Below, one piece after another: positions 7,825 through 14,930 of a stretch of 44,262 nucleotides of DNA. Below the pieces are notes generated by a model. It was given only the letters and a program-made list of their open reading frames with translations. It was not told where the DNA came from and did not search any database. The stretch is from Microbispora triticiradicis (GTDB taxonomy: Bacteria > Actinomycetota > Actinomycetes > Streptosporangiales > Streptosporangiaceae). The first letter of the stretch is position 1. The number at the start of each line of letters is the position of its first letter. Location: assembly GCA_003260025.2 (NCBI GenBank), contig QFZU02000068.1, forward strand, positions 1 through 44,262. Reading direction: 5' to 3'. A program made the position numbers and the translations under genes.

Positions 7825-8964
7825 TCAGCGTGGCGTCCAGGTCGGCGCGGGCGCCGGGCGGAAGAGGAAGACCTGGTCGCGCCGTCCCGTGCAGGTCTTC
7901 TGAGCGATCTCCGCCCCCGCCCGCATGTCGGACTCGCCGTACAGCGCGCCGACGCACAGGCCGCTGTGCAGGGGTTGGACGACGAATCCCGATCCGGCGG
8001 GCTTCAGCAGGAACTGCTGGTGAGGCGCTCCCATGCACTCCGCGGGCGCGATCAGCGCACCGGAGGCCTTCAGCGCCTCGTCCACGGTGAGGCAGCCGGG
8101 GCCCTCCACAGGATGATGCCACTCGATCTGCCATGCGCCGTCACCGACCGCACGCAGAAAGGTGTCCGGGACCAGGCCCGCGCAGGGACGCTGCACGGCC
8201 AGCGGACGATCCGTCCTTCCGCTGCGCTCGCGCCCCTCCCCGATGCACAGGCCGCCCCCCGCGACGTGCGCGGGAACCATGTGATACCACCCGTCGGACG
8301 GCAAGCGGTCACTCGCCGCGGTCGCGCCGACGCGGGAAGGCGAGGGCCCCGGGGTCCCGCCACCGGGCTGGGGACCGTAGAGCGACGGGAGGACTGAGAC
8401 CACCGCGAGGAGCAGGAGGAGGACACCCGCTCCCACGCCCACCAGGGCCGGCCACTGCGCCCCTCGTGACGCCGGGCGCAGGGGTCGCCTGTCCGGTGCG
8501 CTCTGGTCTGATGCGTTTTGGATAAGGGCGTTACGGTCCGGTGCGTCTCGGTCCGGGCCGTCGCCGTCCGGTGTGTTCTGGTCTCCGGGTCCGGCCGGAG
8601 CGAGGGACTCCGGCCGCGCCGGGCTCCCAGGGACCCGGCCGGCGGGATCGCCGGGCGTGCCGGACGAGAGCGGCATCTCGGCGGCCAGGCGTTTCCTCGC
8701 GGCCACCCAGCGAGCCGACTCCGTCTCGTCGAGCCCGCACGCCCGTACGAACGCGGCCACGAACTCCTCCCTCGGGAGGGTCGCCCGCCCCAGCGCGCCG
8801 GCGATGGTGCTGGCGGGGAGCGTGTCGCCGTTCGCCCTCGCGGCGGCGGTGAGCTGCCGGAACGTCCGGCCGGACCACTGGCGCACACTGCCCAGTGCGG
8901 CGACGAACTCTGCGGTCGTGGTGAGCCCATCGGGCTGCGGAGGCGCGCCGAACGGACCTGACAC
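7825..8964 (-). CDS. HTH-domain, single-TM protein with extracellular ricin-type lectin domain
   Basis: This 379-residue protein has three parts. Residues about 15-90 form an XRE-like helix-turn-helix-related domain (FVAALGSVRQWSGRTFRQLTAAARA, then TIAGALGRATLPREEFVAAFVRACGLD), a module common in actinomycete signalling proteins. A low-complexity D/P/N/R-rich linker follows, with repeats of the type PDRDAPDRNA. One hydrophobic helix (LVGVGAGVLLLLLAVVSVLPSLY) is followed by a roughly 150-residue outer domain with Cys pairs and QFLLKPAGSGFVVQPL. Those are ricin B-like features. The GTG at 8964 has GGGAGG 6-7 nt upstream. The topology suggests an inner DNA-binding-like domain coupled to an outer sugar-binding domain. 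No partner is visible. Confidence 0.72.
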   Translation of the reverse strand: MSGPFGAPPQPDGLTTTAEFVAALGSVRQWSGRTFRQLTAAARANGDTLPASTIAGALGRATLPREEFVAAFVRACGLDETESARWVAARKRLAAEMPLSSGTPGDPAGRVPGSPARPESLAPAGPGDQNTPDGDGPDRDAPDRNALIQNASDQSAPDRRPLRPASRGAQWPALVGVGAGVLLLLLAVVSVLPSLYGPQPGGGTPGPSPSRVGATAASDRLPSDGWYHMVPAHVAGGGLCIGEGRERSGRTDRPLAVQRPCAGLVPDTFLRAVGDGAWQIEWHHPVEGPGCLTVDEALKASGALIAPAECMGAPHQQFLLKPAGSGFVVQPLHSGLCVGALYGESDMRAGAEIAQKTCTGRRDQVFLFRPAPAPTWTPR

Positions 8965-9072
8965 GACGATCCTCCCAAACCCGACCCAGCGTCGATCCGG
9001 GCGAAACACTAACAAAAATCAGTGAACCGAGGCGGCTCGTCGAGTCAACCGTTCTCCGTGCCGCGCTCCCGC

Positions 9073-10398
9073 TCACGAACTTCCGGAGGGAATCTTCGGG
9101 TGCACGTCCAGCAGGGCCTGGTCCGCGGCGGCGCGGCCGGAGATCCAGCCCTCGCGGTTGCTGACCGAGCCCGTCCTGACCATGCTGAGCTCGGGGAACA
9201 TCTTCTCCATCGCCGCGTCGACGGCCTGGTCCCTGGCCGCCAGCACCGGCAGCAGGTCTCTACTGGTCTCCGCCGCCGCCTGCCGGACCGCCTCCCCCGC
9301 CGCCTCGTGCAGCCGTTCGCCGATCCGACAGGCGTAGGCGGCGAGGAACGACTGCCGGAACGACCGCGTGCGGGACCGGCCGGCGCCGTCCCGGCGGGCT
9401 CCGGCCTGCCGCATCGCAGTGGTGGCCTGCACCAGCAGGGAGGTGAACAGCACCTCCACCGCCGCCAGGCCGGCGGGGAACCCCAGCACGGTGGCGAACC
9501 CGAGGTGGCGGCTCCAGATCGACCGGCAGTGGTTGGCCGAGGCGATGACGTCGAGCAGCACCGCCTTGGGCTCCTCGTAGGGCGCGTCGATCCCCAGGCG
9601 TCGCCCCTGCGGTTCGTCATCCGGGCGGTTCGCCGCTCCGGTGGCCAGCAGCGCCGCGTCGATGCTGTAACGGGCCATCAGCGACTGGGCGGCGGCGGTG
9701 AACGTCTCGGCCTCCGCCTCGAACTCCGTCGACTCGGCCTTGGCCAGCAGCGCCCGCACCCGCGCCAGCATCCGCTCGTCCACCCGGCCGGCCGTCCGGG
9801 CAGTACGGCGCGCGGAACCGGGCGGCGGGCACAGCCGTTCCAGCGGCTGCAGCGTGGCCAAAAGGATGATCACCTCCAGCGCCCGGGCGACCATCGCGGT
9901 CCGGTCGCCGTCCTCGCGCAGGTACTCCTCGTCTCTCCCCCACCAGACGGTGGCGTCCAGGGCGGTCAGCTGGTCCTGCCAGCGCTCGTCCACGGTCGCC
10001 GGGGCGTAGGCCCGCATCTCGGCCGCGACGGCGTCGACGGCCAGGCACGCGTGCCGCGGCCCGAACCGCCGCCCTACGAGCCGGACCACGTCGGCCGGCA
10101 TCCACCCGTTCCGCCAGGCCCGCGCCAGGTTGCCGCCGAGCATGCCCAGCAACGCGCGGTCGACGACGGGCCGCAGTCCGGGGTCGCCGGCCAGCGTCTC
10201 CACGAGCCGCGGGAACTCCGGCCTGCCCGCATTCAGTCGCGCGTCCACCGCGGCCGACAGCAGTCCGGCCACCATCTCCTCCGGCGACGACTCTCCCCGC
10301 TCCCGGGGGAAGGCCCGCGCCCCACCGGCCGGCGCCCGCCACCTGCTTCCGCGCGTCTTCTCCCCGGCCCTGCTCCGCTCCCGGTCCGCCCTGCCCAT
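9073..10398 (-). CDS. DUF2786 domain protein
   Basis: This 441-residue protein contains a clear DUF2786 segment, ERMLARVRALLAKAESTEFEAEAETFTAAAQSLMARYSID, near residues 208-246. It is preceded by a helical region found in the long actinobacterial members of the family (GWMPADVVRLVGRRFGPRHACLAVDAV). The second half (KAVLLDVIASANHCRSIW, FTSLLVQATTAM, RSFRQSFLAAYACRIGERL) matches the usual C-terminal extension. The function of DUF2786 proteins is not established. ATG 10398 is chosen because GGAGG lies 5-6 nt upstream; a longer frame from 10542 has no such support. Although it lies next to the RiPP cluster, it is transcribed away from it and is probably not part of it. Confidence 0.82.
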   Translation of the reverse strand: MGRADRERSRAGEKTRGSRWRAPAGGARAFPRERGESSPEEMVAGLLSAAVDARLNAGRPEFPRLVETLAGDPGLRPVVDRALLGMLGGNLARAWRNGWMPADVVRLVGRRFGPRHACLAVDAVAAEMRAYAPATVDERWQDQLTALDATVWWGRDEEYLREDGDRTAMVARALEVIILLATLQPLERLCPPPGSARRTARTAGRVDERMLARVRALLAKAESTEFEAEAETFTAAAQSLMARYSIDAALLATGAANRPDDEPQGRRLGIDAPYEEPKAVLLDVIASANHCRSIWSRHLGFATVLGFPAGLAAVEVLFTSLLVQATTAMRQAGARRDGAGRSRTRSFRQSFLAAYACRIGERLHEAAGEAVRQAAAETSRDLLPVLAARDQAVDAAMEKMFPELSMVRTGSVSNREGWISGRAAADQALLDVHPKIPSGSS

Positions 10399-10564
10399 GT
10401 GTCCTCCTGCCTCGCCCTCCCCCGCCGGGGGCTCACGGAGTTCACGATTCTGACAGCGTCCCGGCCGCGCCGAGGACGTTGTCCACAGGCCGGCTGCCGG
10501 TGGATCGCGCATGTAGGTCGAGCCGCGCCTCCCGGCCGTCACCCGACCGGCGGGCAGCGGCTAT

Positions 10565-10613
10565 CCCCACGTTTGTGGGGTTTCTCACCCCCTTTTCACC
10601 TGCGCATACTCGA
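10565..10613 (+). promoter_or_regulatory. Operator palindrome and -10-like element of the precursor operon
   Basis: The palindrome CCCCACGTTTGTGGGG at 10565-10580 is followed, after 24 nt, by CATACTCGA (10605-10613), and the precursor start lies 39 nt further on. The same palindrome (15 of 16 bases) and the same CATACTCGA occur 25 nt apart before the exporter/YcaO operon. If CATACT is the -10 box, the palindrome centre is about 44 bases upstream of transcription start, the usual position of a LuxR-type activator overlapping the -35 region. I infer that it is the pathway-specific activator site. Confidence 0.68.
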
Positions 10614-10652
10614 TTCACACCGCATTCCCCCGTCAGACAGAGAGGTGAAGGC

Positions 10653-10931
10653 ATGGCCTTCGATCCGAGGGAAGCTCTGCGTGAAGCCGGCGTCCTCAAC
10701 AGCCCCCTGGCAGCCGAAGTCGAGGCGGCGTTCGCCACCTTGACCCAGGAGGAAGTGAACCTGCTCATCTCGCTCAAGGACAAGCTCCCCACCGCGCTGC
10801 CCGGTGTGCTGGCGCACGCCGGCGCGGGCGGCGAGTGGTCCCGGCCCGAGGTGGAGGCCCACACCGTGCCCGTCGAGTCCAAGTGCCTGTGCGGGGCCTG
10901 GTCGGGCTCCGGATCCGGCGCGGCGGACTAG
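10653..10931 (+). CDS. RiPP precursor peptide, Cys/Trp core
   Basis: This 92-residue peptide starts at ATG 10653 with AGAGGTGA 5-6 nt upstream. Residues 1-55 look like a helical leader, with LREAGVLNSPLAAEVEAAF and then LTQEEVNLLISLKDKLPTAL. A Gly/Ala-rich bend (AHAGAGGEW) and an acidic piece (RPEVEAHTVPVE) follow. The C-terminal end is SKCLCGAWSGSGSGAAD, with the only cysteines at 78 and 80 and a tryptophan at 83. It is the first gene of an operon with a radical SAM enzyme and a PqqD-like protein, which marks it as a modified-peptide precursor. The core is most likely within residues 71-92, but the cleavage site is not visible. It does not match the Nif11 or nitrile-hydratase leader families that I know. 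Confidence 0.82.
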   Translation: MAFDPREALREAGVLNSPLAAEVEAAFATLTQEEVNLLISLKDKLPTALPGVLAHAGAGGEWSRPEVEAHTVPVESKCLCGAWSGSGSGAAD

Positions 10932-10946
10932 TCCGGACAGGTCGCG

Positions 10947-10993
10947 GGTGCGGCTCCGGCCGCGCGTCGCCCACAGAGGTCTGGGGCCGCACC
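10947..10993 (+). promoter_or_regulatory. Stem-loop between precursor and radical SAM genes
   Basis: GGTGCGGC (10947-10954) and GCCGCACC (10986-10993) are perfect 8-bp inverted arms around a 31-nt loop. A smaller hairpin, GCGGC/GCCGC, overlaps the left arm. There is no T-run. In RiPP operons a partial terminator or processing stem after the precursor gene often gives more precursor than enzyme message. That role is inferred here. Confidence 0.4.
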
Positions 10994-11015
10994 TGCGGCT
11001 GGGAGCGTAAGGGGA

Positions 11016-12494
11016 ATGATGTCTGGGAAACTCGCCCGGAACCGCTCGTTGATGGAAGTACCGGCGGACCTGACCTACTTCGTGCACGACGATGAGTACC
11101 TGGTCGTCAACCCGCAGGTGGGTGGCCGGTGCGTGCTCAACGCGCGCGAGTTCGCCGTCCTGGCGGCCCTGGCCCGTCCCGGGGCGGGCGGGGAGCAGGC
11201 CCGCCTCGACGAGACGGAGGCCGGCGGGTCCGACGAGACCGATCGGACGCTCGCCAAGCTGATCCTGAACTACCTCGTCTACTACGACGGGAACCGCCCG
11301 GAGCTCACCTTCAGGGAGCCGTCGCTCCACCAGGTGTATTACGCGATCACCGACGGCTGCAACCTCCGCTGCCCGTACTGCTACGCCTCGTCCGAGAAGT
11401 GCCTCCCCGGTGAGCTCACCACCGCCGAATCACTCGATCTGGTCTCCCAGGTCGCCGCCTTCGGCGCCAAAAACATGATCTTCACCGGCGGCGAGCCGAT
11501 GCTCCGCAAGGACCTGTTCCAGATCGTGGAGCACGCCAACGACAGCGGGCTGACGTCGAACATCATCACCAACGCCACGATGATCAGGACGCTCGCCCAG
11601 GCCAGACGGTTCGCCGAGCTGTTCGGCATGGTCACGGTGAGCGTCGACGGCGGCACGGCCGAGACCCACGACCGCACCCGCGGCGCCGGCTCCTTCGCCC
11701 GGACCTACCGCGCCCTCCAGCTGCTCAACGAGGCCGGCGTGGTGCCGCGGATCAACCACATCGTCACCTCGGACAACGTCGACGAGCTGGAGGACTTCGC
11801 GAAGTTCGCCGAAGGGCTCGAGGTGCACAGCATCCGGCTGATGTACCACAACGACCTGGGCCGGGGAGAGAGCGACGAGTACGACTTCGGCTGGGACGAC
11901 CACATGCGGATCCAGCGGCTCACCTGGACGTCACCGGCCGCCGGCAAGCTGCTGCCGGACGGTCCCCGGCCGATCACGCCGTGCTCGGTGAAGGCCAACT
12001 GCGGGATGGGCGGCAACGAGATCTACATCAACTCGCTGGGCGACGTGTATCCGTGCAAGCTGGTCACCGGGCGGTCGCACCACGCGGGCAACGTACGGCG
12101 GCAGTCGCTGGCGGAGATCTTCGGCGGACCGCTCCTGCGCGGGATGCGCACCAGCACCGTGCTCGGCGGCGACTACCACGCCGACTGCGCGAAGTGCTAC
12201 ATCAAGGCGTCCTGCGGCGGCGGATGCCGGGCCTCCCACATGTCCGAGTCGAAGGACCTGCGGCGCAACAGCCGTCACCAGTGCCGGATCCTGCGGCACG
12301 GCGTCGCCACGCAGTTGTGGCTCGAAGCCGGGGTCGACCGGTCGGAGCTCGCCACCAAGGACCGCGAGATGACGACGCCCCGCCTGGTCGTCAACGGCGA
12401 CGTCCATCCCGTCTTCGACGACTGGAAGACCTATGTTCCCCCCTCGCCCGGCTCGGTCAGGGTCGGCGAGTTGCTTCCCATCACGCCGGTATAG
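11016..12494 (+). CDS. SPASM-domain radical SAM peptide maturase
   Basis: This 492-residue protein has three regions. Residues about 15-105 form a PqqD-like, leader-recognition type domain (EYLVVNPQVGGRCVLNAREFAVLAALA). The radical SAM barrel carries CNLRCPYC at 115-122, which ligates the S-adenosylmethionine-binding 4Fe-4S cluster, and FTGGEPMLRKDLF. The C-terminal SPASM domain has Cys323, 329, 347, 391, 394, 400, 404 and 423, enough for two auxiliary clusters. Enzymes of this type form thioether or carbon-carbon links in peptides. Here the substrate should be the adjacent precursor, probably at its Cys or Trp residues. The start is ATG 11016 or ATG 11019, with AAGGGGA directly upstream. The next gene begins 11 nt after the stop. 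Confidence 0.9.
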   Translation: MMSGKLARNRSLMEVPADLTYFVHDDEYLVVNPQVGGRCVLNAREFAVLAALARPGAGGEQARLDETEAGGSDETDRTLAKLILNYLVYYDGNRPELTFREPSLHQVYYAITDGCNLRCPYCYASSEKCLPGELTTAESLDLVSQVAAFGAKNMIFTGGEPMLRKDLFQIVEHANDSGLTSNIITNATMIRTLAQARRFAELFGMVTVSVDGGTAETHDRTRGAGSFARTYRALQLLNEAGVVPRINHIVTSDNVDELEDFAKFAEGLEVHSIRLMYHNDLGRGESDEYDFGWDDHMRIQRLTWTSPAAGKLLPDGPRPITPCSVKANCGMGGNEIYINSLGDVYPCKLVTGRSHHAGNVRRQSLAEIFGGPLLRGMRTSTVLGGDYHADCAKCYIKASCGGGCRASHMSESKDLRRNSRHQCRILRHGVATQLWLEAGVDRSELATKDREMTTPRLVVNGDVHPVFDDWKTYVPPSPGSVRVGELLPITPV

Positions 12495-12505
12495 AGGAGG
12501 TCAGT

Positions 12506-12808
12506 GTGTCACTCCGGATCAGCGAGGCCGTGATCTGGCAGGAGACCGGGGAGGGCGTCTCGCTCTACCACACGGAGACGGGCGACTTCCACAGCCTGAA
12601 CGACACCGGCTCCCGGATATGGAAGCTGGTTGCGAGCGACGGCGAACGTGAGCCGGTCATGTTCAAGCTGTCCCGCGAGTTCGCCGGCAGCAGCTCCGCG
12701 ATGAGCAGGCAGATCGTGGCGGACGTGCGGGACTTCATCGGCACGATGATCGAGCAGGGCCTGATCGAGGAGGTCCCGTCCGAGAAGGCCGAGAAGGCCG
12801 CCACGTGA
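12506..12808 (+). CDS. PqqD-like RiPP recognition protein
   Basis: This 100-residue protein has the PqqD/RRE pattern. It opens with LRISEAVIWQETGEGVSLYHTETGDFHSLNDTGSRIWKLV, in which xLNxTGxxIW is the family hallmark, and continues with helical REFAGSSSAMSRQIVADVRDFIGTMIEQGLIEEV. Proteins of this kind bind the leader peptide and present it to modifying enzymes. The GTG at 12506 has a strong GAGGAGG 6-7 nt upstream. It lies between the radical SAM gene and a small coupled ORF, and its stop overlaps the GTG of that ORF. Because the radical SAM enzyme has its own PqqD-like N-terminus, this free copy may serve the YcaO/TfuA pair instead; that is inference. Confidence 0.87.
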   Translation: MSLRISEAVIWQETGEGVSLYHTETGDFHSLNDTGSRIWKLVASDGEREPVMFKLSREFAGSSSAMSRQIVADVRDFIGTMIEQGLIEEVPSEKAEKAAT

Positions 12809-12975
12809 CCGGCCCGGCCGCGCCCGCCCCGTACGCGACCAGCCCGGACGCGACCAGCCCGGACGCGACCAGCCCGGTCGCGCCCGGCTCGGTCCCGATC
12901 GGCCGGGAGCCGGCTGGAGGAGTGCGCGTCCGGACGGTCACCGTCGTGCCGCGTCCTCCGGCTTCGGGCCGATGA
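12805..12975 (+). CDS. Small 56-residue Ala/Pro/Ser-rich ORF, coupled on both sides
   Basis: The GTG at 12805 overlaps the stop of the PqqD-like gene (GTGA) and its own stop overlaps the start of the flavoenzyme (ATGA). The first 35 or so codons end almost always in G or C, as in real genes here. The peptide begins VTGPAAPAPYATSPD and contains three ATSPD/ATSPV repeats, then ends in VRTVTVVPRPPASGR. There is no recognisable domain and only two arginine-rich stretches. It could be a second small peptide, a helper, a translational bridge that carries ribosomes to the flavoenzyme (which lacks its own clear Shine-Dalgarno sequence), or the remnant of a fusion linker between the neighbouring genes. 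Confidence 0.45.
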   Translation: MTGPAAPAPYATSPDATSPDATSPVAPGSVPIGREPAGGVRVRTVTVVPRPPASGR

Positions 12976-14441
12976 GCAGGGCGGTCGTCCTCGGCGGGGG
13001 CTTCGCGGGGGTGCTCGCCGCCGCCGTGCTCGCGCGCCACGCGGACGAGGTCGTGGTGGTGGAGGGCGACCGCTACCCGTCCGGTCCCCGCCCGCGCCGG
13101 GGGCTGCCCCAGTCGCACCACAGCCACGTGCTCGTGGCCGGCGGCGCGAGGGCGCTGGAAGCGCTGCTGCCCGGCACGGTCGGCGCCCTCCTCGCGCACG
13201 GCGCGCAGCTGCGCGGCCTCCCCGGCGACGCCCTGATCCTCACCGCCGACGGCTGGTTCCGCCGCATGCGCACCGACGCCCACCTGATCTCCTGCACCCG
13301 CGGGCTGCTGGACGAGATGGTGCGGCGCCGGGCGCTCGCGAGCGGGGCCGTCACGGTGTGGGAGGACACGCGCGCGCTCGGACTCCTCGGGGACGCGGCC
13401 CGGGTCGGCGGGGTGGCGGTCAGCAGGCGGGGCGCCCCGCCCGAAACCGTACGCGCGGACCTCGTCGTCGACGCCACGGGACGCAGGTCGGCGTCTCCCC
13501 GATGGCTCGCCGAGATCGGCGTCCGGGACGTCGAGGAGACGACCGTCGCCACCGGCCTGGCCTACGCCACCCGGCTCTACCGGGCGCCCGCCGGCCTCGC
13601 CGCGGCGATTCCGGCGATCATGCTGCATCCCGGGCCCGGCCCGGGACGGCCGGCCCGGGGGGCGACGTTGTTCCCCGTCGAGGACGGCCGCTGGGTCGTC
13701 ACGCTGACCGGCACCCGGGGTGGTGAGCCGCCCACCGACGAGCAGGGCTTCGCGGCCTTCGCCCGCGCGCTGCGCGACCCCCTCGTGGCGGACCTCATGG
13801 CGGAGGCCACCCCTCTCGGACTCATCCGGCCGTACCGGGACACCGTCAACAGGAGGCGGTTCTTCGAGCGGGCACGGCTGCCCGCCGGGTTCGCGGTGAT
13901 CGGCGACGCGGCCGTGGCGGTCAACCCCGTCCATTCGCACGGGATGTCGGTCGCCGCGCGCTGCGCGCTCCGGCTCGGCGAGGAGCTGACCCGGCACGGC
14001 GGGATCGGACCGGCCCTGTTTCCCGGGCTGCAGTCCGCACTGGCGGCGGAGGCGGAGCAGTCCTGGCGCATGGCGGTCGAGGCCGACGGCGAACAGGCCG
14101 GCGCAGGCACAGGAGAGCGGGCTGAAGGTACCGGCGCAGGCGCGGCTGAACGGGCCGGTGCGGGAACCGGCCGGGACGGCGCGCCGCGACGCGAGCCGAA
14201 CGCCTTCGAACGCGAGATCCGCACCCGCCTGGCGCAGGCGAAGCTGAGCAACCCACGGATCGCCGCCGGGCTCTTCGCCGCCCAGACATTGCTCTCCGAC
14301 GACACCGCGACGGACAGGCCGGAGATCGCCCGGGTGCTGTCCGGGCGGCCGGAGCCCCTCCTCACCAGCGAGGAGGCGATCGGGCAGTACCCCGGCCTGG
14401 CCGCGTGGCTGCGCTCGCGCCTCGCCGCCGCGACCCCCTGA
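12972..14441 (+). CDS. FAD-dependent monooxygenase/oxidoreductase of the RiPP cluster
   Basis: This 489-residue flavoprotein has an N-terminal dinucleotide-binding motif (VVLGGGFAGVLAAAVL), a VVVEGDRYPSGP acidic end of strand 2, and GLPQSHHSHVLVAGGARALE. That last segment is typical of group A monooxygenase-like actinobacterial oxidoreductases. The second FAD motif reads VIGDAAVAVNPVHSHGMSVAA at about residues 310-330. A Gly/Ala/Glu-rich insertion (AGAGTGERAEGTGAGAA) interrupts the C-terminal helices. As the last gene of the precursor operon it probably oxidises the peptide (for example Trp hydroxylation, Cys oxidation or dehydrogenation); the exact reaction cannot be read. There is no halogenase WxWxIP motif. 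Confidence 0.82.
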   Translation: MSRAVVLGGGFAGVLAAAVLARHADEVVVVEGDRYPSGPRPRRGLPQSHHSHVLVAGGARALEALLPGTVGALLAHGAQLRGLPGDALILTADGWFRRMRTDAHLISCTRGLLDEMVRRRALASGAVTVWEDTRALGLLGDAARVGGVAVSRRGAPPETVRADLVVDATGRRSASPRWLAEIGVRDVEETTVATGLAYATRLYRAPAGLAAAIPAIMLHPGPGPGRPARGATLFPVEDGRWVVTLTGTRGGEPPTDEQGFAAFARALRDPLVADLMAEATPLGLIRPYRDTVNRRRFFERARLPAGFAVIGDAAVAVNPVHSHGMSVAARCALRLGEELTRHGGIGPALFPGLQSALAAEAEQSWRMAVEADGEQAGAGTGERAEGTGAGAAERAGAGTGRDGAPRREPNAFEREIRTRLAQAKLSNPRIAAGLFAAQTLLSDDTATDRPEIARVLSGRPEPLLTSEEAIGQYPGLAAWLRSRLAAATP

Positions 14442-14545
14442 GACCGCGCACCCGCCGAAGCCCTTTCCGAAGGCTCCACGCCGCGTGATCCCCCCGCGTC
14501 GATGCGTCATGTACGCGGATGCCGGGAATCGGGTGAACGGCCTGC

Positions 14546-14728
14546 TCACTGGTAGGCGGCGACGGCGGCGAAGTACAGGCCGAGGAAGGTGGCTGCCGCG
14601 CCCGCGCCGGTGAGGAGCGCGTTGGCGGTGCCGGCGCTGCTGCGGCGGGCGATCAGTGCGGCGGTGATCGCGATGTTGAGGGCAGAGGACAGGGCCAGCA
14701 GCAGGGACAGGATCTGTACCTGGCTCAT
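14546..14728 (-). CDS. Small membrane protein, 60 residues
   Basis: This 60-residue protein has two hydrophobic helices: IQSLL-like MSQVQILSLLLALSSALNIA leading into ITAALIARRSS, and LLTGAGAAATFLGLYFAAVAAYQ. The ATG at 14728 has GGGAGC about 7 nt upstream. It is divergent from the large HTH/P-loop protein starting at 14931, and the two share a 202-bp promoter region. I know of no function. The position, between the ends of the two RiPP operons, suggests that it arrived with the large neighbour rather than belonging to peptide maturation. Confidence 0.65.
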   Translation of the reverse strand: MSQVQILSLLLALSSALNIAITAALIARRSSAGTANALLTGAGAAATFLGLYFAAVAAYQ

Positions 14729-14930
14729 CGGGTGCTCCCTTGGGCGGTGGGGTGTCCCTGGCGGAGGAGGCCAGGGGTTGATGAGCCGAGGCTTGCCGAC
14801 CAGACGGGTGTCCTGGAGCCGGTTGGTCGCAGATTGGACACACTGCCGCGTAGCGGCCGGTGAACGGCCTACTGTGCGCAACGAGGTCAGGGCGAGTGCG
14901 TGGGATGTCCACGGGGTGAATGGACACCCC

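Noticed and set aside
10653..10931. Thiopeptide or lanthipeptide precursor
   Set aside because: There is no Ser/Thr/Cys-rich core, and no LanB/LanM-type dehydratase or cyclase in the window. Nif11/nitrile-hydratase leader patterns are also absent.
12972..14441. Flavin-dependent tryptophan halogenase
   Set aside because: The FAD motifs are present but the WxWxIP motif and halogenase lysine region are not seen; assigned as a general monooxygenase-like flavoenzyme.
14442..14545. Terminator at the end of the flavoenzyme gene
   Set aside because: Only a weak AGCC/GGCT stem is present; not enough to call.
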